NCBI GenBank assembly: GCA_035578135.1 | Contig: JAQJVK010000002.1 | Location: 46,458,977-46,522,976 of the forward strand | From: Flexamia atlantica | Lineage: Eukaryota > Arthropoda > Insecta > Hemiptera > Cicadellidae | DNA length: 64,000 nucleotides | Reading direction: 5' to 3' | In this document: positions 11,801 through 23,800 of the stretch, one piece after another | Layout of the letters: the number at the start of each line of letters is the position of its first letter | How positions within the stretch are numbered: the first letter of the stretch is position 1 | The notes under the pieces: model-generated | Seen by the model: only the letters and a program-made list of their open reading frames with translations | The model's database searches: none | Told to the model about the DNA's origin: nothing | Made by a program: the position numbers and the translations under genes

Positions 11801-14800
11801 GTTAGAACCAAAACTGAATTCCCATGAGAGTTAGTTAATTGTTGTTTAAGGTTTACAATGGCAAAACGGAAATCCCAATCTTATTTTTAGCAATTGAACC
11901 TTCACTATGTCTACTTTACCTAGGCTACCTGACATCAAAATCAAGCATCCTGATCCAAGGTAATCCATGTCACGTTTTTGTACAGCATAGTGGATGTTTA
12001 AAGGTTTCAGTGGTGATATTGGTTACCACGAGATGTTGTTGGAGAGCGCTAACACTATTGTGTGTCATGCCAGGTGGAAGTGGTGACGTCAGGCCTGATA
12101 ACACCGGACGGGCTAGCGTGCGACTGGCTCACCAAGAAGCTCTACTGGACGGACGGGGAGACCAATCGGATCGAAGTGGCCACTCTGGATGGCAAGATGC
12201 GAAAGGTGCTGTTCTGGGACGACATTGACCAGCCTCGCGCCATCGCCGTCGTCCCCATGGACAGGTCGGTGAACTGGTATTTGTGTTTTTCTATTGTTCT
12301 TTGCTTTACAACATATCTAGTCAAAAGTAAGCTGATTTAGTTTTAAGTGAATGTTTATTGTCTGTAGTAGGGATGTGTCGGTACCGGTACCGGTTCTTGA
12401 CAAGATTGGTTCTCGGTTCTTGGTACCGGTACCATCGGTACCTACTAAGTGTTTGTCAAAACGTGTTATACAATGTTATGTACCCTCAAACATACAGACA
12501 ATCTGTTGTATGTTACTGTTTTAAAATTGTTTTAATTTTCAAGTGTAAGTTTCAACAAGACATAAAATACTATCCCACTTATTTATTTAATTATTTATCC
12601 TTCTGGTAACGGATGATATAAAAATATATACTAGGCTATGTGAACAAAAAAACAAATTCCAAGATGAAAAATAACAGTTTACAAATTTGTTTCCATTGAT
12701 AATCTCACAATTCCCAAAGAAAATAACCCCATTCCCATTAATTTTAAGTATTAGAGTAAAAAATCAATCAAAAGTCAACAAATTTAATATAAATTCCAAA
12801 TCAAAAGTAATTTTAGAAACATTATCGACCTTCAATAGTAGTACGCAGTGGCATTTGCCACCGACGCAACGCCCGTGGCAATGCGCGGTGCAATCGATCG
12901 TCTTTCGTGACCGGTAGTTACTCCCGCCGATTACCTCGGGTACCGAAGTACCGGTACCGACAATTTGACGTCGGTTCTCGGTACCGGTTCTTTTGCCAAG
13001 AACCGGTGGTACCGAGAACCGACTTTAGGTACCGACACATCCCTAGTCTGTAGCGTGGTGAAGATATAAGAAAATATTTTGGTAAGCTTATATTTAGATC
13101 AACTGGGAAGAGTAGCAAATTATCCATGTATTCATACACGAGGGGTTTTCTTTTCGGAGTCAAAACTGGATAACGGCTGAATGGATTTTTATGTTTGAGG
13201 TGTCAAACTAAAAATATTTTCATATAGATTTGCCAATATGTCTCCGAATTTTAAGAAAGGGATTCACCTAAGTACAGTAAAGGGCCGAAGTTTTGGAACA
13301 GTGGCGCTATTCATCAACATTGTGATCAAACTCAATCCACTTTGTGTAGAAGTAAACATAATATGGACATGGTTCAAGGATTGCAACGCTTATTATTTTC
13401 AGTGCGAAGCCACCATCTAGTTCAAAATGAAGTCTTAAGATGAATATTGGATGCAATTGAGTAAGCTTTTATTTTGTTAACATTAAAACTATTGTAGTAA
13501 TTTATTTCTTTAAAAAAATTCTTTGACAATAATAAAATTTGTATAATCGACTGTCGATGGCTGCAGCCTGGTGTTCTGGACGGACTGGGGCGAGGTGCCG
13601 AAGATCGAACGCGCGGCGATGAACGGGGACCCGGCCACGCGCAAGGTGATCGTCAACAACCACATCTTCTGGCCCAACGGCCTCACGGTCGACTTCGAAC
13701 AGAAGCGGGTCTACTGGCTGGACGGGCGGCTCCACTTTATAGAGGTTATCTTTTAGTTAGGAACTCTTTTTTAGTTTTCATATTTTTATTTGTTACTATT
13801 AGTTAGCCTTTCCCTCTTTGAACAGTTGTTTAAGTGGTTAGAAGTTTATTTTTTAAGATCCCCAAATGGAATGACAAACTAGTTACTGGTCACATAAAGA
13901 TAAGTTGGAAGGAAACTAAGTAGAAACACTGAAGCTTCAGTCCACTAATTATTGTTTTGCTGTTTTTTTTTTGTTTTTTTTATCCTTGTTGACCATTTTA
14001 TTTGCTTTGTAGATTAGCTTGATTTCAATATACTTTGCTTTCATAGAGTTTTACGATGAAAAGTTTTGTTTAGGATTGTGATTCAGCACTTTTAAATGGG
14101 TCTTAGATAATTATTATGTTACATAATCTGAACGGAGACTGTGTGTGGGTGACAGGTGATGGACTACGATGGGAGGAACAGGAAGCATGTCGCAGAGAAG
14201 GGAGTCATCTATCCTTTCGCCCTCGCCGTCTTCCAGGACAAGCTCTACTGGACTGATTGGAAAACATGGTAACAATCAGGATTACAGTTAAAAAATAGGT
14301 CAAATCAAATCAAATGAAAAATATCTCTTTTCAAATATACACATAAAATTTACAGAATACCTCAATAAAAAATATGAATCTAGTCGTACCTAACAAATGT
14401 TTACAAATAACAATGTTTTTTTCTGGTTTTTTAATTGCCCAAAGCAAACATCTTTATTATTTCTTTATAATTATAATCTTAAAAAATTACAATAATTTAG
14501 GTGACAAATCAAGTAACGTTCAAGTTTGTTTTTCAATTTAGGAAATTACTTTTATTCCTGATGCTATCTGGAAGGTAATTAACCCTTGAGCGGGCGCTTC
14601 ACCGGCAAAACACGAGCTCTACATGCATGCGGAGTTTTAATCCGCAACACTAGATTGCACAAATTTAACCCATTTTACTTGTTTTATAACGAAATATTGT
14701 ATTTAAATGTTTACAAACTTCATTAGAAATCACATTTCATCGTCGATTCAATTAATTGTTCAACTTAATAGGTGTAATATTTTAATTAAACATACTAAGT

Positions 14801-17800
14801 AATTTTATAGTATAAAATATGTATTAATTATTATTTACATTTTTGGACTTTTCCTTTCGCTTCTTTTTTTCGAAAACAAAAGGAAAAGTCCAAAAAATTA
14901 ATAATAATTACAAATCCATTGCTATTATGAATTTTAAAAATAGGTATCTGTGTCTGTGTAATGGGAGAGGGCGCGCCGCAAACTGAGACGGCATAACTGA
15001 ATTGCATATAACGAGGTACCAAGGGGGGGGGGGGGTGGGGGGTATAAATTGCTTTAGGAAATTCCTGGAATGAGGGGCATAAAGTACGGAGCCGGACACG
15101 ACCACCGATAGCCATTATATCTGTTAATTTTAACATAAAAAACATGTGCGGAGGAAAACTCCGCTTGCGCCCGCTCAAGGGTTAATAAAGTTCGTCCCAC
15201 TTTTATAATTAATTAATAAAGATGGTCTTTGAGTAAACTTCTTTGTATTATGTCTTTTTTTTTACAACAAAACACCATTTCTTGTATTTTATTTGTATAC
15301 ATCACATTGCCATTTGAATTTTTCCTAATTTAATTTATTTTTTATTATTGCGCTGTATATGTAAAGGTTAAAGGCAGACATAATCCGAATCTCAGTAAAG
15401 TGTGTTTTACAAGATTAGTCTTTTAATACATCATATTGCTTTTTTATGTAGAGCTAAAATTTTATTTAAATTAAAACTATTTGTTCTGCTGGACACTTCA
15501 ATCCCATATACATTATGAGAGTGAATAGTAGCAAAGTATACAGATTTTAAAGTTTATTTACAGTAGTTTGGAGCTAATCTTTTTAATGCAAAAATGCCAG
15601 AAGGATTTATTTTACCAATTTAATCATCATGTGATGTCTAACTAAGTGAGTAATCCAAAATTAGTCTGTAGAATTTGGTTTTAATTTCAAATTTCTCCCA
15701 ATAAGGGTATATTGTTTGATATTTTCTTGCCAACGATACTGTTTTCAAAATGAAAATTGAAGCGTTAACTCTCTTATTTAATATATGGGATGCAACTGTC
15801 CACAGGTCGGTGCATGTGCTGGACCGCAACACCAACGGGTCGCCCAAAGAGCTGATACAGGGTAACTACGTGCCTATGGACATCCGAGTGTGGGACCCCG
15901 CTCGGCAGCCGTACAAGTGGACACCATGCGAGCGCCACAACGGCGGCTGCAGCCACCTGTGTCTGCTGGCCCCATACCCGCCTGGCTACACCTGCGCCTG
16001 TCCTACCGGCGTCAAGCTGGTCGACAACCACACCTGTGCCGACGGTGAGTAGACCTAAATTAGTTTTAACCCTCCGTCAGTGACACACGGAGTTTTCCTC
16101 CAGGTGCTTTTATTTTTATAAAAAAAAATGCGTTCTTACCTGTCGGCAGTCGCAGGAGTATCCGTACCTTACACGCCTCTTTCTAGGAATCTGTTTGACC
16201 TCATTTCACTCTCCCAACCCCCCCCTTTGCACCCCTTCTATTCAGTTGAACCCCAAAAATCGTGTAACGTGGATGCAGGGTTCTTAATTTGTAGGGAGCA
16301 TACTGCACCTGCTTTTTGTATAAAATATTAAAATAAGGATGATAACATGGAGATCAATGGCAACAATGATGTATATACACTCTGTACCCACTATTTGTAC
16401 CAGTTACTACTATATTAGGATTCGAAAATATAGATATCGAATACAAGTGACAATTAACAAATTTTACATACTTATAGGGTTTCAAAAATACGTCAAGTAA
16501 GTTTTTTATTGCTTAATATTGATTATACAAGGGTTTCATGTAACCTTTTTACAATATATGTTTAAAACTTCACTGTTTGTCTATTATTTCAACACCCGGA
16601 GAAAAACTCCTTGAGTCACCATTCGTGTTTTAAAATCAAAGTCACCTACCAAGGGTTAAAGCAGTAAAACATAAGCTGATATTAATTATCATTCTGTGTT
16701 AACACTGCAACAATTATTTGAATAATACGTAATAATAGATAAATGCTACTGCTAATTCAAATTTTTTTTTACCCTATGATTTTCTTAGCTAATTCCTAGC
16801 TAACTGACCAGACCCATATCCCAGACCAGTTGGTCAGAATGTATGATGTGTTTTCTAAGACAAACTTTAATTTATTGACGTAATGTCGGTGTGCGCAGGG
16901 GCGCAAGAGCTGCTGCTGCTGGTGCAGCGGACGGACATCTGCCGCATCTCGCTGGACTCGCCCGACCACACGGCGCAGGTCCTGCCGCTCTCGGGCATCA
17001 AGTACGCCATCGCCATTGACTATGACCCCGTCGACGGCTACCTCTACTGGACCGACGACGAGGTACCACCACCAGATCACTTTTTTTGGTTTACTTACTA
17101 TGTTTCCATGGGTTTTTAAGGTGGACTGTGTAAGAACCAAATTTAAAGTTCAGTTTACTTAACTGGAAAATTACTGTTTTTTTAGAGTACTGGGTGATTT
17201 TTCCTATCTTAGTTTGTCATTGGGAAGTTGATTACAGTTTAAAAAAACTGAACACAAAATTTTCTTTGAATAAGTTATTTCTGATTGGTTAATTGTTGAG
17301 TAATGGTTGGGAAGTAAAACAACCAATAAAATATGGGTCGCAAATTTATAGAAGAGGTAAACTAAATAAACTGAATAAACTTTTCTTGATTCATTCATTG
17401 CTGGTTCTATAACTGTATGGTTTCTATTTGGTAGTGAAGTGAAAGGTGAGTTTTATGCTAGCAATTTGCTCAATAGAATTATAAATTTTCCTTTAATTGC
17501 TAAACGGTGTTTTCCACAGAATAACTTTATTTTGTTTACTGCATAACTAGGTGTGGATCATGTGTAGGCATTTAAATAATTAAATAATCATGTGGATTAT
17601 TTAATGACATTTGTCGTTAGGCGCAAGCTATCCGCAGAGCGAGGCTGGATGGCAGTGGACAACAAGACCTGGTCACGTCGGAGGTGGAGCACCCGGATGG
17701 CATCGCGGTGGACTGGATAGCCCGCAACATGTACTGGACCGACACCGGCACCGACCGGATAGAAGTGGCCAGGCTGGACGGTCGAGCGAGGAAGGTGAGT

Positions 17801-20800
17801 CACTTCAGTACTTGTCGCTTCAATCTGATTGAAGTGATGAAATTTAACACTAGGCCTATCTCATTCTATATTTTTAATTTTTATAACTTAATATGGGTTC
17901 TGTATGAGTGTCTAGAAATCACTCTTTAGGCCCATGCCACTTTTAATTTTCTTGACGCCGGAATAAAAAAAAGTTAAATTTTTTTAGGATTTTAGACTTT
18001 TTTTTAAGAATTAAGAAAAATTTGGATTTTTCATTTTTTTTTAAAGACTTGGTGTGTTTTTGTGTTGTCTTTTAATAGATAGTTTTTGGCCAGGTGTTGA
18101 TTAATGAAGATCTTGTGGAGCCAAGAGCAGTTGCGGTGGCACCGGAGCACGGTTGGTTGTTCTGGTCAGACTGGAATGAGAAACGGCCCAAGATCGAGCG
18201 TGCAGCGCTCGACGGGTCCGAGCGCACTGTGCTGGTGAGGGAAGGCCTCGGATGGCCTAACGGCATTGCTCTCGACCTCAAGACCAACAAGCTCTACTGG
18301 TGCGACGCCAAGACTGATAAAATTGAGGTACGTCGAGGTCTTTACTTTTGGAACTGTTGTAAATTGAATTCACATAAGTTCAAATTCAAATTCGGATGCT
18401 ATCTATTTAAACTAAAAGAATTTTAAAGTACATTATGTTGGATAGAAAACATTTTTAGAACCTCTCAAACTTTTTTCCAATATTTTTTTTGTGGGTCTTT
18501 GAAAGTTAGTTTATAATAATTGGTTTGTAACAACAAAGTATTAGGTTGTGATTTGTAATTTGTCTTATTAATATTGTTTTTGTTATTTTTTCACCCCTCC
18601 CCCCAAGATTCTACAGACAGAGGATTACATTAACTAAATGATAAGTTGAACCACCAAGCAAAAATCTAATTTTAGTTAAATTATAACAATATTAGCCAAA
18701 GTCTTTGTCTTTTAAACATAAACATTGTCCATTAAACATTTTTTTTTACTTTCAAATAAACACATTAGTATCAAAAATCTTATTATTATAACCTTGCCCA
18801 ATAAACAAAATAGGTGCCAAAAAATGATACACCAGTAGTTGTTTTTTTGTTTGTAATTTTTATTGTTTTTGTTTTGGACATAACAATTTCTATATAAAAA
18901 AAATTATTTCATCGCCAAATTTAGTTCAAATGTTAATGTTTCTTGTAGTTAGAGGCCGGACTGGGATTTTCAGGGTGATGCACTGGCGCATGGTGTCGAA
19001 GCCCAGCAGCGGCAGCAGCAGGAGGGTTTGTGGGGGGAGGGTCAGTGGGGATATGTTTGTCAGCATCGGTGGTGGTTGGGACAGCAGCAGGAGCAGGGGG
19101 GGGGGGGTGGTAGGTGAGCTGCCAGAGTTTTTATACAGCCAGATAAAACCCCCACCTACGACAAGAGTTGACCCCACAGCAGCACCACAAATGACTTTGT
19201 TTTCACTGAAACAGAGAACAGAAAGTTAAACATCATTGTAACTTTCTTGCTACCCTACTGCCAACCTTTGTTGTAGACTAAAGCAACAAAAAAAAGTCAG
19301 GTATATGAGATTTTTTAATTTTATGAGCCACTTTAAATTTTCTTGAGACGCCGGGATAAAAAAAAGTTAAATTTTTAACTTTAAACATTTTCAAACATTT
19401 TTAAACTGGTCATGGATAAAAAAATATATTACAATTTTTATCGAAGAAGGTCAGGAACAGCCATGATGGCTGCTACAACGGTTGATAGATGTTCTCGGGC
19501 GCTTATTCTGTACCTACTAGTTTGATGTCGATTAATGTAGGTAATCAACATGGACGGAGGGGAGCGACGGGAGCTGATCAGTGACAACCTGCCACACGTG
19601 TTCGGCCTGTCCCTGCTCGGCGACTACCTGTACTGGACCGACTGGCAGCGCCGCAGCATCGACCGCGCCGACAAGGTGCGAATACGTAACAAATTGTGTG
19701 AATCTGATTATTTTTTTAAAGAAAATTATAAGTTTGGCAATAAAATACGAGCACCCTTAGTCCAATTTTTGGGGGATAAATGTGCCAGATTTGGATTTCT
19801 GGTTCCCTTGAAGGGTAATAGAAACCCCAAATGTGAATGTTACGTATTTTTTTATGAAAGACAATTTAAACATTTTTAGCCCTTTCCCAAAGTTACAGTA
19901 CAAAATATTACCCTTTCATGAAAAAACAATACATTGTCCTAAGGGGGATTTTACACTCTAGTGGACGCAATTATCAAATGGTTCCCTTTAAATTTGCTAG
20001 GAATATTATTTTCTGTTATATGATTGGCCAGTTACTTCAGGAAATTAATCTGAAGCCCCTATCCCCATTTTAGTAGGGCATGATGCCCACAATTAGGCAC
20101 TTTTGGGTCTAAAATGGGCGATTTCAGCATTGAAATTGAAATTTGCTCCCTATATGGAATTTTCATTATTCATTGTAAGAAAAGAATAATATTTCCCATA
20201 TTCCAGTTTCCTTGATTTAAAACGAATTTTATTAAAGACATTCTTTTTCATGTTATCGTTATTAAAATTTGTTAACTCTAACACAGATTAAAACATTGTT
20301 TTAACCAATCGAAGATGAGTTTATCATAATTGTTGGGAGAAACTTAGAGAGAGAACTTATTGATTACCCGAGATGAAGCTTGACAGGAGTGTGTGGTTGT
20401 GGCTGCAGTTGACGGGGAACAGGAGGGAGCTGATAGTCGACCAGCTGCCCAACATGATGGGGCTGAAGGCAGTGGGGGTGGGCCAAGGCGGGGGCTGGAA
20501 CCCGTGCAAGGAGAACAACGGGGGCTGCACCCACCTGTGCCTCAACCGACCCGGCAACCGCTCCGTCTGTGCCTGTCAGATAGGTGAGACCATGCTGTAG
20601 ATATGACTCAGTAGGCTCAATTTAATGCCCAGTTTTGAGTGAAACCGATTTAGTGATTCCATCGAACCTTTAAACGTTTACAATTAAATTTGTTCAAAAT
20701 TTATTCAGATATTGGATTTTTTCAACTTTATAAATTCATTGAACTTTTTAATTTGTCATCCTTCAAAAAAAAAAGTGGCAGTTACTCTTTTAGCTTGTTA

Positions 20801-23800
20801 ACATCCGCTCTTAAAATTATTCTTCCTGATTGTAATATGTTAATTTTTAATGAACAAACAGAGATATTTGTTTTTTCTAAATAACCAATGATATATATAT
20901 ATAGTCAAATCAATTATGAATCCACCTCAAACGAGCCATGCGTTCTGCACTTGAACTTCTCCTTGCGAAAGATCATTTTTGTTTTATCTTCAACAACTAA
21001 ATGTGAATATAACTCAATGTAGATTCACATTCATAAAACATGGACATTAATTCCACCAACTACTATATGGTAATTTATTAATATATAAAAAAAATAGTTT
21101 GAAAGGGTTATCCCTATATTATGTAACACTAAAATCTGCCTTTTCAGACCGCCTCCCCCTCTTGTAGCAGTGAGGCTAACCTTCCCTCAAAAACTATATA
21201 AAGCTGTAATATGAACACCCCCCATCAAAAGAATTAAAATAACCTTGAATTTTTAAGATTTTAAATTTTTAAACAAGTCTAAGGAAATTAATTACAGTAG
21301 AGTCCCACAAACCCGGACTAATGTGGACCGAACGGGGTTGTGAAAATTCCGAGTTATCGGGAAATGAGTAAAAATAAGAAAAAAAAGAATAGTGTCTGTT
21401 ATTTCTATAAGAAATCATATATTTATTGCATAGTAAGGAATAGAAAAACTACATTATCAGTTTAAAAAAAACTTAAAGAAAAACCAAAACTGTTTATATG
21501 TGTCACACCGTGCTCTGGCCATGAATCTCAGTGCACTTTATTGCTCTGGCAGGCTTTCCGAGTTATCCAGAATTCCGGGTTATCGAAGTCCGGGTTTACG
21601 GGACTCTACTGTAATTCGAAATAATAATTAGGTCTACTTAACAGTGTGTTGAACCCCACTCCCTTCCCCACAAAAGTGTGTAATGTTGCCAAAACAACCC
21701 CTATCCACCCTATGGACTTTACGTAATTTAAAGGCTAAGAGCATAATTGTTTATAAATTTTTAATTCAGGTTTTTTTTTATATAAAATAAGAACAAAACC
21801 TGTACTGTATTATCTAATAAAATGGATGAATCCGGGTTAGATTTCGAAGTAAAATATGATTTGATTGGGAATACATTTTGTGTGAAAACATATTTTCAGA
21901 GAAATATATTATTAAAACACATTATCATGACCAAAAGGATAGACAAATTACTGACTTATACCAAGAGTAAAACTAATTTATTATTATTATTATTACTATC
22001 AAATTTAATTTTAATCCCTTATAATTTGAACAGAAAATATATACACAATCAACTGCTGTGTGATACAAAAATACTCCCGTTGCAGCAGACCTGCATACTC
22101 AGCGAATTTCAGATGCAACACAACAAATGGTATTTCAATCCAACTTAGCGAGATTTTACATGTTTTGTAATCTCCATTAGAATAACATGGGGAATGATTA
22201 TGCAGGTTTGCTACAACAGATATGCTAAAACTGGTTGGTTTAAATTCATTATTTAGTAAATCTTAACTAGAAGAAGCCATATACCAAGTTTTGTCAAGAA
22301 ATGTTAAAAAATAAGTAAGATATAGAATTTTTTTATGTCCCATAAGGATAACATGGGGAATGATTATGCAGGTTTGCTACCACTAAAAATTGAAATTTTG
22401 GGGATTTTAGACTAAAATACATTAGATCTCATCTAGATGAAGCCACAAACCAAGTTTTATCCAGATATGTTGAGAAATAAGCGAGATATAGAATTTTACT
22501 TATTCCCCATAAGGTTAACATTGGGACAACGTATTGTGTTTACCACTTTCAATATCTCGGTAACCAATGGACATAGAGCAATGATTCAAAATACTAAATT
22601 GTTTGTTTTTTTGAGCTGAATTCAATGGTGCCAACAAAGATTCGATAAATTTTATTTTTATATGTAAAAAACCCAAAAAACCCATTTTTGGGGGTGTTTA
22701 TCCCCCCTTACCCCCCCTTCCGGTGGTCCGATCGGGCTGGTTCACGAACTTGTCCATTCGATTACCACTTTACATGTCTGTTCCAAATTTCATTAAGATC
22801 GGACCATATTTACGGCCGCTATCGTGCTGACAGACATATATATATATATATATATATATAGCCTCCTCAGACCCAAATGTTTCTGAGAAGGTTACGATTT
22901 TGAACCTTACGGCTCAAAATCTTGTCCGCCGACGAAAGACGAACGGACATAATTTAACAAAATGTTTTTTGCACCATTTTTGTCCCTATTCACACCACTA
23001 TGGCATACTGGGCAGTAGACATAACGGTGAGGTGTCTTCGACACGATAACATCTGATGAAATGTTCTGTTCGTTGCAAGAACTGCACCTTTTAGTTGTGT
23101 ATCTCTCGTCAAACACTATAACCTTGTGTCCTCTTCTCCGTAGAGCGGATATCAGTTTTTCATGTGAAAACTTTCTCCTGGTGCGAAACTTAGCGGTCTT
23201 CATGAAGGTAGCGCCGGCTCCGTACACGATCACTTTATCTTCAGGTGTAAAGTACTCTTTAGCGATGTTATCGAAAAACCGTTGAAATCTTGTGTATCGG
23301 TCGAACTTCAATCTTCTCATTCTCCGTAAAACGTAAATCTCTTGTCGGCGTTTGAACCATTTCAGTTTGAATTCTGTAAAAGTCCAGTAATTCAAACTAC
23401 TCTTCCCGATTACGATATTTTTTTCCTTTTCCATTCGCTCCCGATCCATTCGGATTTCACGGTCGATATCATTTGTCCACCGTTTTCTTTTCTTCTCACG
23501 AAAGTATTCACCAGTATCACAGATTACGCGTCCTGCAGATAGTGATTGGTAGATGAAATCATTCTGCTCTCTTTTACGGTAAGTAACAAGAGGTAAGATA
23601 GCACCCGGATCCACAGACACGATGTCGGTATAATCTTGTTGAAAATCCGTTTTTCTCTTTTTTACCGGACCTCCTTTTTGTTTAGTAATATCCGATTGTT
23701 TTGTTTTATTGATGGATAACAATACTTGAATTCCATCCGTCTGTATGCTGTATCCAAAACCGGGAGGACAATTGAAATACCGCTTCCAGTAGATACTAGC

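Noticed and set aside
11839..12228. 129-codon ORF overlapping arrow exon v3
   Set aside because: It runs in a different frame from the YWTD blade encoded there.
22437..22619. Similar 60-codon ORFs at 22437 and 50698 in repeat H
   Set aside because: The similarity reflects DNA repeat identity; the peptide has no domain and copy 2 does not keep it.
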